DNA from: Amyelois transitella
Lineage: Eukaryota > Arthropoda > Insecta > Lepidoptera > Pyralidae
DNA: 64,000 nucleotides
Assembly: GCF_032362555.1 (NCBI RefSeq)
Contig: NC_083511.1
Location: 11,470,001 to 11,534,000, forward strand
Reading direction: 5' to 3'
The notes below the pieces were generated by a model that did no database searches, was not told where the DNA came from, and saw nothing but the letters and a program-made list of their open reading frames with translations. Both the position numbers and the translations under genes were made by a program. Within the stretch, counting starts at the first letter, position 1, and each line of letters begins with the position of its first letter. Positions 48,010 to 58,380 of the stretch are shown here, piece after piece.

Positions 48010-50199
48010 TGAAACAGCGGAATACCAGAAAGACAGCCATTGTATCAGGTATTGAAATCAGCCACCTTTTAAATCTAATGGACATCATGAATGGGTATCA
48101 AAATTTCTATGTCATTTTATCGGTATATATTTTATTAACTGTATTTTACGAGCATTTTATATTTTAATTTGTAATGAATAAATAATTAAGTATTAATGTC
48201 CAGTACTGATTTATTTAAGCTGGGAACACACTGCACTCCGACTCGAAGTAATTTTATCTTGTTTGTGCTTGTGTTCTCTAATTAGTTGAGATATTTTATA
48301 TAAATAAGTAAAAAATCCTGAGATTTCAGCATCTTGTATTAGTGATGCTTCTTGTCTGGTCAAATAAATCATATAGGGAGTGAAGTTACCAACATTCATT
48401 TGGGTCAAAAAAATTATTCTCTTTTTATTATAATGTAAATTCAATTAAATTTTTTAATACTGAATAATGTTATAACTGACAAACGTAATATTATTGCTCA
48501 AACTGTGAAAGATATTTAAGATTCTGGATTTGAAAACGCAATACCGGGCATTGTACCGAAAAGTGAATAATAACAATAATATTTTATATCGTCGTATACA
48601 ATAATAGGTTTCCAATTTTGTAATAATTATATGCTATCGATGCCAATACAGAAAAGATTTTTACCGGAATTTTGTATGTTTTACAGACGGTGCTTTTTAT
48701 AAATATAGATTGAAAAAACTATATTTGTGTATTATTTGTCTTTCAACCTTTTTCAAATATAATATTTTTTTATTAAGGACCACTTCAGTATATCGTCCAA
48801 ATTTGTAAGTTATACCTAATTAACTACTATTTTAGTACTTTGTTTTAATGAGGGCCTACGTGTTCCCATTTTTTAAGTAATGTAAAAGGTTTCGCGTTAG
48901 TGGAAATTTATAAAGCAGACTTTAAAATGCTTCTGTATAGTGCAGTTTGGTAATTTAAAATTATTTTTTAAATCTTGTGTAAAATCATAAACTCCAAAAA
49001 CAAAGAAGCACGAATTAGACTCTCCTTGAAATTATGGATCGGAAGGTTAAAAAGTGTTACTTTTTTCTCTTCATATTTTTACACAATTTTCGACGAAAAT
49101 AGTTCGTACTTATCAATACACTAACATCAGTGAGTATAAACGATAAAGATTTACCTTCCTTTATTCGTACCCCTTTAGTTCATAATTCTCATGTACCCTC
49201 TTACATACTCCATATGCATATATACATACATAAAATCACTCCTTTTCCCCGAGGATTAGGCAGAAACCACATCTTTTCACTTCTACTTATGTATACTCCT
49301 TTATTTATAATCATGAACAATTACCGCATTTTTAGACTCGCCATAATTCTTCAAAATTGTCATCGAGTTTGCCGAATTTTGGGGAATCCAAATGTTTCAT
49401 ATTATGGCAGCACCAACTGAAAATTGACTGAAATCAATACGCTTGGTACAGCTGCAATGAGCTTGAGCGTATTTCTGGTTCGCGAGCGGTAATTTGCAAA
49501 AGTAGAACTTGGTTTTGCTGTCTTCATGGAGGTATACTTATACATAATCATATATTTAAACATATTCTTTAATTTATGATCTTTGGAATTATATTACATG
49601 TGAATGTATTATACTTCTGACGACGTGAATACGTTTTAGTACATAGTTACATGACTTTATACACATACATAAACTGTCTTTTAAAATGAAATATCCTTTT
49701 GAATACTTACGTACTTACTTTAACAAATTTAAATGAGACTTGAGTATGCAAACAGGAATATGCGAAGACGAGAGGTGATGTTTAAGTATAGGCAAATATT
49801 TTTGGAATTATAAAGATAGAAGCTACTGGTTGTGCATTCTAACAAATAAATATATCGCTGAAATAATGTCGTAGTATTTGGTAACTAAACATATAACCAA
49901 TAGGTACCTAAGGAGTTTTTTAATGTATGCTTATAAGCGTTAAGTGAATCAATAATTTTGTGATGAATTAAAACCAGACAGGGATACGAAAATATTTATT
50001 CACATTATTAGATATCTTTAAGAATAAGTTTGATAGTCTAGTCTTGCGCGCCTTCAGTTCGAGCTAGGCGGAAAATTTAAATTTCGCGCTGCTAGCGCTA
50101 GCTTTTGCCATAGACAAAGATTTCGTTGCTACTACAGCGCCCCCAATAAATTTTCAACATGAAGAAAACATTGTAAAGTGGTAACATTGTGTTTGCAAA
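48010..50199. other. Intergenic DNA between thymosin and otu
   Basis: AT-rich with no recognised gene. A minus-strand LINE tail fragment at about 49221-49290 has 'catacataaaatcactcc' and 'ggcagaaaccacatctttt'. A GC-richer patch at 50045-50150 with a 'gctagcgctagc' palindrome may be part of the otu promoter region. Confidence 0.45.
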
Positions 50200-50354
50200 A
50201 ATGCCAATTTTGTAAATTTTAATTTTCCTTCCCGCCGGCTCTTGACGGTTTGCTTTTGGCACGTGCAATTCTTATTCAGTTTTAATAAAATACGTATTTG
50301 CAAATCATAATACAGTTTTTTTACTGATGCTGACTATTGGGAAATATCATTTAG
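50200..50354 (+). other. Candidate promoter and 5' UTR exon of otu
   Basis: A good donor (atttag|gtaagtt) at 50354/50355 pairs with the acceptor 'tttacctacag' ending at 50611, 20 bases before the otu ATG. The exon start is not defined; 'ttcttattcagttttaa' near 50270 contains an Inr-like tcagt. Confidence 0.5.
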
Positions 50355-50631
50355 GTAAGTTCTTTGCCAATATTTTGATTCCGAACGTTCGATTTATTAA
50401 ACTTGCACGTGTGTATCGTAGACAGCAAAACAACCATTTGCATTGCATTCGTCAAAATATATAGCTACGATATGGTTTTGTGGACACTGTTAATGCATAA
50501 TATTGTTTTCTTTCTACCCTAACCAAATTTGTGTTGGAGCTGTTGGATAATCAATTTGTTGTGTTGTGATCGTAGTATGTAGTAGCGTCATTTGTTTTTG
50601 TTTACCTACAGATATTTAGTTGTTGTGTACA

Positions 50632-52382
50632 ATGTCGCCGTCTCCAATCCGTTGTCGCGGGCCTTGGAAAATACATAAACGTTGTTCGGAACCGGATAGG
50701 TGGCTGGACGAAATGGGTTTCTTTAGAAAACATGCGGCCAGAGACGCGAGTTGCCTCTTCAGGGCAGTATCCGAGAATGTTTACAACACTCAAAGGTACT
50801 TCCACCGAGTACGCCTGGAAACTGTCCAATACATGGCCTCTAAAAGGCAACTTTTTGAAGGGGTAGGATCAATATTTTTTCTTTTTATTCTGTTTTTTTT
50901 GGTGATCATCCAAATCTTAACTTAAAGTTTTATGTTGTAGTCATTGACTTGTCCAATTGAGAACTATATTAAAGAGATGTCTAATCCATCTGAATGGGGT
51001 GGTATGATAGAAATATCTGCTATGAGTCACTTGTATAGGTAAGATTAAAATAATTTTAATATACCTACCTTCTTTTTTAATTCATTATCAAAGGCCTAAA
51101 ATCATAAACATTGGGTGTGTATTCCAGACGTGACTTTGTTATTTTCGAAGCTAACAAGGGTCCACAAACCAAAATAAGCAATGGTTATGGGGACCCAATT
51201 CACTTGTTTTACTGCCTTGAAACAAAGCACTTTGATGTGGTTTACACTAAAGAGTTTATTAATGCATCATCATTTTGTCAATGTAAGTTCACTTTTATTT
51301 AATTCAGTTTTGAAATAATTTATATTTATTAGGTATCTTATTTACTAATAAGATGTAAGCTTTTTCAGATTATATGTAGGTAATTGATAAAAAAAATAGA
51401 TTGTTTTAATTTTACTACACTTTTTCCATTTATAATAATTTAAAAAAACAAGCTTTTCAGATTATGTAATATGTAGGTAATTCATTAGAATTTAAATTTT
51501 TTCTTAACTTGTGTCCATTTATAATAATTAATTTATAGCTTTGGTATATGAAATTCTTTATGATGGAGTATACCAGTTGAAAGATTTGCCTTACGCTGTG
51601 GACAAAATGTTGCATGATAAAGTGCCGACAAATCATATAGAATATTTTATGTCTGAAAATGTTGAACGTCGCAAGAAACAGAAAGAGAGAGCAAAGATCT
51701 TCATAGAAACTACCAATGATGGTGATAAGGACAGGAACAATAATGCCGTAGCCTTAAAATGCAAGCACCATATGGAAGATTTGGAGCGGGCGAGTCTTTT
51801 GAAGGAATCTCTAAGCATTTTCGTATTCAACCGTAGTCTCATACAACTAGAGAATGTTTGTATGAACTGTTTGAATGTCAACAGCGCTAAAGACTTGATT
51901 GACAACGGGATTACTCCATTCCCGTATAAAGTAGCTAAAGCTTTAGATCCGGATATATATAGAAACATAGAGTTTGATGTTTGGAGTGAAATAAGACGAG
52001 GTATTTAAAATGAATCATATTTAATCATTTGCGATTAATTTGATCTATCTGTAATTTGGTTCGTGGTATTGCAGAATTACGTTATGGAGCTAGATACTCT
52101 GATGGCACGACACTGCAAGTCGGAGTGAAATGTCTATGTAAGCTCCAATCGGAACAGTCGGTGCCGTACCACTGTCATATTCAGGAGATGCGTCCGGATG
52201 GTGGGCCGTGCTTGGTTTTTATCGAGGAGCTGGGCGAGAAGAGAACTGTGAACTTTGAGCAATTGGAGCCATTGCCTCTTGATGAGATCAGGCCCTGGGC
52301 GCCTCCGTACCGCTACTCCCGCTCAAACTCTCAGCTGTTGTCTCTAAGCCAGATGTTGCAGCAACTAGGTGATTTTGATTAA
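50632..52382 (+). CDS. otu: Ovarian tumour (Otu) family OTU-Tudor protein, short form
   Basis: OTU domains are cysteine deubiquitinases; Drosophila Otu acts in oogenesis with a Tudor domain behind the OTU fold. Exons are 50632-50862, 50941-51038, 51128-51282, 51539-52000 and 52075-52382, all GT-AG and phase-compatible, giving 417 residues ending LGDFD. The OTU domain spans about residues 22-160. The catalytic loop is [12 protein letters not shown] with Asp38 and Cys41, and the catalytic His144 is in KHFDVVY. A Tudor-like domain covers about 325-380 ([12 protein letters not shown], then IQEM, then [21 protein letters not shown]). As I recall, Drosophila Otu has lost the Cys; here it is present. 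No AATAAA is seen within about 220 bases of this stop, so this end may be minor; the alternative end is the next otu entry. The ATG has a clean start after a 5' UTR acceptor. Confidence 0.92.
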
Positions 52383-52844
52383 TTAATTGTGCAAATTTGA
52401 AGTGGTACTTTTTTTTTGAACCTGTAAATTTTTCTTACTCATATCAATTTATATAAAATATATAAACATAGTGTTCCCAACTTTTATTTACTCCTGTGTT
52501 ATGGGAATGTGACAGTGTAACTTTGCTTGAATGTTGCCCTCTATTGGTCATTTTGTTTACATTTTATTTATATTCAATCAATCTTTATCAAAAAGAAAGA
52601 TAAAATGCGTTTCTCTGAAATGATGGAAATTAAAAGACTTGAACTCAAAATATCTAACAATATATTATACTATGACTTATTAGGAGGATCCAACAATTGA
52701 CAGATGTAGCTAAAATTAGGCTTGTTTATTTCAGATAATATTTTCATAGCTTGTTATCTTATGATTTGTTTTATGGGGTAAAGCCACTGATATACAAACT
52801 ATTTTTATAATTCCCAGTACATTTTTGATATAATAATGTACTAG

Positions 52845-53115
52845 CTGTGCCCGCGACTTCGTCCGTGTGGAATAGTTATTTTGGGCATAATTGAAGCCCT
52901 CAAGGATGAATAATTTCCCCCGTTTTTTTCACATATTCCATTTCTTTGCTCGTTGTAGTTGTCGTTGTGTTGCAGCGTGATGTAATGTGGCCTAAAGCCT
53001 TCCTTGATAAATGGTCTATTCAACGCAAAAATAATTTTTCAATTTGAACCAGTAGTTATTGTTATAAGCGCGATCAAACAAACAAACAAACTCTTCTTTA
53101 TAATATAAGTAAATT
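52845..53115 (+). repeat. RTE-like LINE 3' fragment in otu intron
   Basis: Begins 'actagctgtgcccgcgactt' with 'cgtccgtgtgga', contains 'ccttccttgataaatggtct' and ends in caaacaaacaaac and 'ttataatataagta'. Confidence 0.82.
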
Positions 53116-53182
53116 AGTAAATATAGATGTTTGTACAAAAAATTTGTGCCACAACTAATAGAAATTGACGTAATAAACTTAA

Positions 53183-54103
53183 TAGGCTATTTGACAAAGT
53201 TCTAAAAACTATCTTAGGCTATTTATTTGTTTATAAAGAGCCCTACAAAAATACTTTTCTGCCTTTATTACAGCTATTTTATTAAAAAATCGAAAAAGAA
53301 AATGCAATATTCAAATATGCCGCCAAAACGCGACTTTTAGCAATATGGCGGCCATGGCATGCAGTGACGTAAATTTCGTGTAAATATCATACAAAGCTTG
53401 TAGGTGTTTCGAAAAGTTTTGATTTTCTCTTGTTTTATTTAACTTGTGCCACGTCATATGTGTGAAAATTTTTAAAATGAGTTCCTATAAATGTTGTGCA
53501 GTGCCTAAATGCACTAATACAACAATAAAATCTCCTACGAAATCGTTTTTTTCTATGCCGATGGATTTGAATATTCGCAAGAAGTGGTTTCAGATCATGA
53601 TCTAAGATCAGTGGTTACCAAGATATACTTACATTGATGTTTTCACATTCCTCAGTTCGGCAGCATAGAAATCTGGATTGTCTTTGAAGAAGACGCCAAC
53701 CATTATAGGGTCCACTTTTGGCAAAAGTGGACCTACCAAAAGTCTTTTGATAGGTTTCGACTGTCAGCTTTCGCGAAATTGGTTTCCATTATTAAATACC
53801 TATGTTATCTGAGTAATCCTGAGCGATCAAACACTTATAAAATCTTGAAAAATAATAGCAATTACTAAGGAACAGTACGATCCACAGTCTGTTTATGGAT
53901 AATTGACGTCATAATAGAAATAGCCAATCACGTTCGTTTTTAGTCACGTGACAGCTGCATAAAAAAGCCTAATTTTCTGAGACGGATTTTGTTAAAATAA
54001 TGCAATATTTTTATCTCGCGTTATTACAAATCGCTCCAAAAAAATAATATTAAGACTGATGACATAAAAGAAATGTATATTTTTATTACAGTCAAATAGC
54101 CTA
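53183..54103 (+). mobile_element. Kolobok-like DNA element remnant with THAP fragment
   Basis: 13-base inverted ends TAGGCTATTTGAC (53183) and GTCAAATAGCCTA (54091-54103). The left flank is TTAA and the right flank TTCA, fitting a TTAA-duplicating element such as Kolobok with one later change. Inside lies a truncated THAP-domain frame (53477-53605) and no transposase core. P-type THAP elements make 8-base duplications, which are not seen. Assignment by ends plus THAP is inference. Confidence 0.6.
53477..53605 (+). pseudogene. Truncated THAP zinc-finger domain
   Basis: Reads MSSYKCCAVPKCTN, later KSFFSMPMD and IRKKWFQIM, then stops at residue 42. This is the C2 half of a THAP DNA-binding domain (C-x4-C type start, then the F...P and W blocks). 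The second zinc pair (C..H) is missing. Probably left over from a THAP-type transposase. Confidence 0.75.
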
Positions 54104-54468
54104 TTCATTCCGTGTCATAGGCTAAGCAAAGTCAGTAGGTAAATTATTTATGGGGTACTACTGTATATGATTTCATAATAGGTTGCCGGAGTCGATTCTT
54201 GATATGCTTAACCAAAAATTACTATTTTATATATTAGTATATTATATTATATTATATATTAGTAAAGAAAGTACTTTGTGAGAAGGCTTATAATAGGACT
54301 GATGATTACCTGAAATTATAAAAACATCTGGCTTGAGCTTGGCGCAGGAACCTCGTAAATATTTGTAGTTTGATTTGAACGTACCTAAATCAAAATTTCA
54401 GTACACTGTGTACATCAATCTCTTTAAAATTGTCAATCCGTAAAAAATATATTTCTTTAATATTTATA

Positions 54469-56511
54469 GTAGAACCGCCTAAATGAGTCCTCGCCCGCGG
54501 AGTACAGGGGCGCGGGGGTATGACGACGAAGGGGAACGAAAGAGGTGCGGGCGGCGGTCGAGCGTAGCGTGTAATACAAGGGGCGAAATGTTACTGGACA
54601 TTTCTTGAGATATGTGACGTCATAGTGGTTAGCGGCAAACAGGTGAAGATTTTTATTAAAAAAATAATAATGGCTATACAAAATTTGAATGAAACAACTG
54701 TAAACTATACAACGTGTTCCTTTTGTTATCCCATAACTCCATGGTATCAACGAGACCACGTACATGAATTAAATAGCATAAGCATTTTTCGATTATTGTT
54801 ATTTTCAAATTTTTATTTTTCATACAAAACAATTCGATAAAAATGTGATTTTATGATATATAGGTATGATATGTAGGTAAAAAAAAGGTAATAAAGTTAT
54901 GTATGTAATATTTATTTATGCAAAATTTATCAAAATTATAAATCAATCACTTATGTCCATAATATCACTATCACTGGAACTTGATTCTTCACTTTCACAA
55001 CAGCCATCATCAGAATCATCAGAATCGTCTTGCACATTAATAATAAAATCAACAACTTCATCTAGGACTCCATCATGTTTGCAATATTCGTCTTCGATTT
55101 TAATCACGTGTTTAACACAATTCTCCCATTTCTCTTTGGGATATTCAGCAAATAATCTCTCTAATATTTCTTTTTTCTGGTCCAAATTAGAGTCGATACT
55201 TTTTTGTGCTAATTGTCCTTTGATATCACCCCAGACCAACTCAATTGGGTTCAGGTCTGGGTGATATGGAGGCAAACGCAATACTTCGTGTCCGTTTCTT
55301 TTCAATACCTCGTCAATTTTGTAAATATCTTCTGTGAAATTACTTTTAATTAATTTATATAAGTCATCCTTTCTAAGTTTTTCATCAAAAGGCACGTTAT
55401 GTCGTCGTAGCCATTCTTGCATAGTTGGCTTGGTAGAAGCCATAGTTGGCTTTTTCTCTTCTCGAACCGAATGATAAGCTGCGTTGTCCATTACTATGAC
55501 AGAATTTTGCGGTATATTAGGCATGAGCTTTTCATTTATCCATTTACTGAAATTTGCGAAATTCATAGAATCGTGATAATCACCTGTTTTACATTTGGAT
55601 TTGAATATCACAAGGGCTCCGTCTACAAATCCAATTTGACCTCCACAATGTACGATGATCAAACGGTCCCCTTTACCAATATGAGATAGAACGCCAAGTT
55701 CATCCTTTGATTGCCAACATTTTGAAACGTTATGAGACGCGTTTACATAAGTTTCGTCAAGGTATAAAATATGTCTTCCTTCTCTACGATATTTTTTAAT
55801 AGTATTTAGGTATTTCCACCTCCACGATGTGATATTTGGCTGTTCGATAAGGAGTTTCCTTTTAGATCCGCATTTCTTAAATTTAAAACCTAGATCATGT
55901 AATAATAGCCTTAAATATTCCCTGCCGCAGTGTAATATATTCTCTTCTCTAAGTACAGCGTTCAAAGTTTTCAGAGTAGGTATTTTTTTGAAAATTGTGT
56001 AAAACTGAGTGACTTTTCTTCTTACCACTCCTTTTGTGAAATCGTCTATTTCCACTCTTTTTCTACGAACCTGTTTTGGTTTTCTCGGTGATTTAAATCT
56101 CTCGTTGTCATTTAATGCTTTCCCTTGTTGTACAATTCTAGATACAGTCTTTTCTGATAGTCCAGTAACTTCTGCTACAGTTTTATTTAAAGGTATATCT
56201 TGTTTATATTCATCAGAATTTGGGTCGAGTTTCTTTTTTCTAAAATATTCATATACGTTAAACGCCATTTGTTTGCACTGACTATTAATTCTATGTCCGA
56301 AAATATTTCGACTCATCTTGAGAATGTAATCTCATGTATAATTTTCACAAGGCGTCCGCAACTGTCAACACGTGTGATCGCTAACCGCGTAGCGAGCGAA
56401 CTGAGTTTTTACAAGAATGCGCCCGCCGCCCGCACCTCTCTCGGTCCCCTTCGTCGTCATACCCCCGCGCCCCTGTACTCCGCGGGCGAGGACTCATTTA
56501 GGCGGTTCTAC
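54469..56511 (-). mobile_element. Intact IS630/Tc1/mariner element, DD82E-like
   Basis: 2043 bases flanked by TA on both sides (54467-54468 and 56512-56513). The terminal inverted repeats are about 89 bases with about two mismatches, beginning GTAGAACCGCC. They are very GC-rich compared with the AT-rich neighbourhood. A single complete transposase gene lies between. All parts needed for activity seem present, so insertion looks recent. It sits in the otu intron in the opposite orientation. Confidence 0.95.
54943..56316 (-). CDS. IS630/Tc1/mariner transposase (DD82E-like)
   Basis: 457 residues, uninterrupted. It would bind the element ends, cut them out and join them at TA sites. The N-terminal half has helix-turn-helix features (KTVAEVTGLSEKTVSRIVQQ) and a basic linker (PRKPKQVRRKR). 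The catalytic triad is Asp187 (LYLDETYVN), Asp277 (VMDNAAYHS) and Glu359 (HPDLNPIELVWGDIKG). There are 81 residues between the second Asp and the Glu, far more than the 34-41 of usual Tc1, mariner or Visitor families, and in line with the DD82E (Sailor) group. The C-terminus is an acidic Ser/Asp-rich tail. No stop or frameshift is present. Confidence 0.94.
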   Translation of the reverse strand: MSRNIFGHRINSQCKQMAFNVYEYFRKKKLDPNSDEYKQDIPLNKTVAEVTGLSEKTVSRIVQQGKALNDNERFKSPRKPKQVRRKRVEIDDFTKGVVRRKVTQFYTIFKKIPTLKTLNAVLREENILHCGREYLRLLLHDLGFKFKKCGSKRKLLIEQPNITSWRWKYLNTIKKYRREGRHILYLDETYVNASHNVSKCWQSKDELGVLSHIGKGDRLIIVHCGGQIGFVDGALVIFKSKCKTGDYHDSMNFANFSKWINEKLMPNIPQNSVIVMDNAAYHSVREEKKPTMASTKPTMQEWLRRHNVPFDEKLRKDDLYKLIKSNFTEDIYKIDEVLKRNGHEVLRLPPYHPDLNPIELVWGDIKGQLAQKSIDSNLDQKKEILERLFAEYPKEKWENCVKHVIKIEDEYCKHDGVLDEVVDFIINVQDDSDDSDDGCCESEESSSSDSDIMDISD

Positions 56512-56659
56512 TATAAATTTCGTATCTGGAGAAACAAACGCGCCAAATTTTTTTCTCTTTGTGGTTTTAATTATTTATCAGTGTTTTCTATGCATAATAA
56601 AGTTATTTCTATAACCGAACGCGTGTTTTACCTGGCCTCACCATCCGTCGTTAAAAAGT

Positions 56660-57810
56660 GAAATCAATCAACACAATGTATTCTCTCGTCCACATTTCTT
56701 CTAAGTTTGGATAATTATGAAGTTGACGTTGAAGAAAATGCTGCAATGCAGTTTAATACCGCTTCTTCTGCACTGACGCTTTGGAAGCGGCAGTAAACTT
56801 AAGTTTTAAGGAATTTATTTGACCTCAACGAATGTTGTGAAACCAAAAGATATGAGAATTATTAAATGATGTTTGAAATGGCACATAATTATTAATAAAA
56901 AAAAATTATATTGAATTTGTGGGTTTTTAGGAATATATAACTGATGAGGCGTAAATATCTGCTGTTTTTTTTTGTATTGCATGTTCGTTTGTTTGTTATA
57001 TAAATATATGTATAAATGTTTATGAAATTTATGGTTACTTAGAAGGGGTACTTGGAGGTACTTTACTGAGCGCTTACATATTAGTTATAAATATTTTTCA
57101 AATAAAAAAATTCGTCCAGTGTTAGTTGCGAAATTGTTAGAAACAGTGAATGCGTGGGGTAAGGGCACTATGTAGGTACTTATTTCATGAGAAATTTCTT
57201 TCATTTGGTTAATGTTTATTCCTTTTCGGACGGTCAACTAGGTACTGATAAAAGAAAAGTAGGTAGTACAATTAAATTCTTTTGTAGTTAAAATACCTAT
57301 TCATAGTAATACCGGATCATTAAACGCAGGTAAAATTGATAACGTTTAAGCTTTTTCCATTGTATATATCTGTGTTTAGTATTCTAAACCCTATTGTCTT
57401 TTCTCTTTCGGCTCATGGCTAGAGGTGGTCTATTATTATGACCCTTGTTTTTGTAAATTTTTTATTGTACATAGAAAGAAAAATAAAATTACCAAACAAT
57501 CGTTGGATTTAGAAGAATATGTACTTACAATGGTGGATTTATCAATTTTATTTTTTAACATATACAAATTCAAAATTTTCATTAATGATTATGGGACATT
57601 TCAACATTACTTTATAAATCTCATTAGTTTTGGTTTTTCAAAACATTGGTTTAAATTAAATAAATTACTTAAACCTAAGTTTATTGCCGCCTCCAAAGCG
57701 TCAGTAGGTACCTACATAAGACTCTGTCTTCTTCAATAACGTGAACTTCTTAATTATCCAAACTTAGAATAGAAATGTGGACAAGAGAATACATTGTTAT
57801 GATTAATTGG
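56660..57810. mobile_element. Large inverted-repeat (foldback) element
   Basis: The ends are reverse complements for well over 150 bases with mismatches: left caatgtattctct (56674) and right agagaatacattg (ending 57796), then 'gtccacatttct', 'taagtttggataatta', the 'gacgctttgga' and 'cggcagtaaactta' blocks and a degenerate 'caatgttgtgaaaccaa' block. The middle has no coding sequence. Other arms of this family are at 39412-39610 and 60868-61115. It is a non-autonomous DNA element. Confidence 0.82.
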
Positions 57811-57965
57811 TTAGGACGAAATTTAAGTGACACACTAGCTTTTTCTAAGTTTTATAAACTGCCTCTTATAAAATTGTCGCCTTCTTCTAATTCCTTCAAA
57901 AATAAGCTTAATAAATTCTTTATCGAGTCTTGAATTGGTTATGAATTTAATTTAGAATACATACA

Positions 57966-58200
57966 TGTTTATATATTTACTTTATTTATATTTTTGTATT
58001 GTACGTATATAATTGTTAAATCTTAAGCATCATACTCGTAAACGAACTGTTGTTCACCCTTGCCTCAATTTTGTATATGATCCTCTTATTGTCAGGTTGG
58101 CTGGAAGAGATCCCACTTAGGTATAAGCCCTGTACTGTACTGTTTTTATTTGTAATGTACTCCTTTAGTGAACAATAAAGCATTTACTTTAATACTTACT
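57966..58200 (+). repeat. LINE 3' end (CR1/jockey-like tail)
   Basis: 'gttggctggaagagatccca', then 'cttaggtataagccctgtac' and 'gaacaataaagcatttactt', the usual 3' UTR end of a moth LINE. A second short repeat follows at 58257-58315 (shared with 33040-33095, reversed). Confidence 0.65.
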
Positions 58201-58380
58201 GTCACATTTCCCATAATACTGATACAACATTACATACCTATATAGATATAATTACACTTATGTTGTCGTCAATAAGTGATACCTTGTATCCAATTTTGAA
58301 AAAGAAAAAACTATTCTGTTGGACTTTACCTTACCCTCTAACCCTTTTCCAATCATTCACATGTCATTTTGATCACTTAG

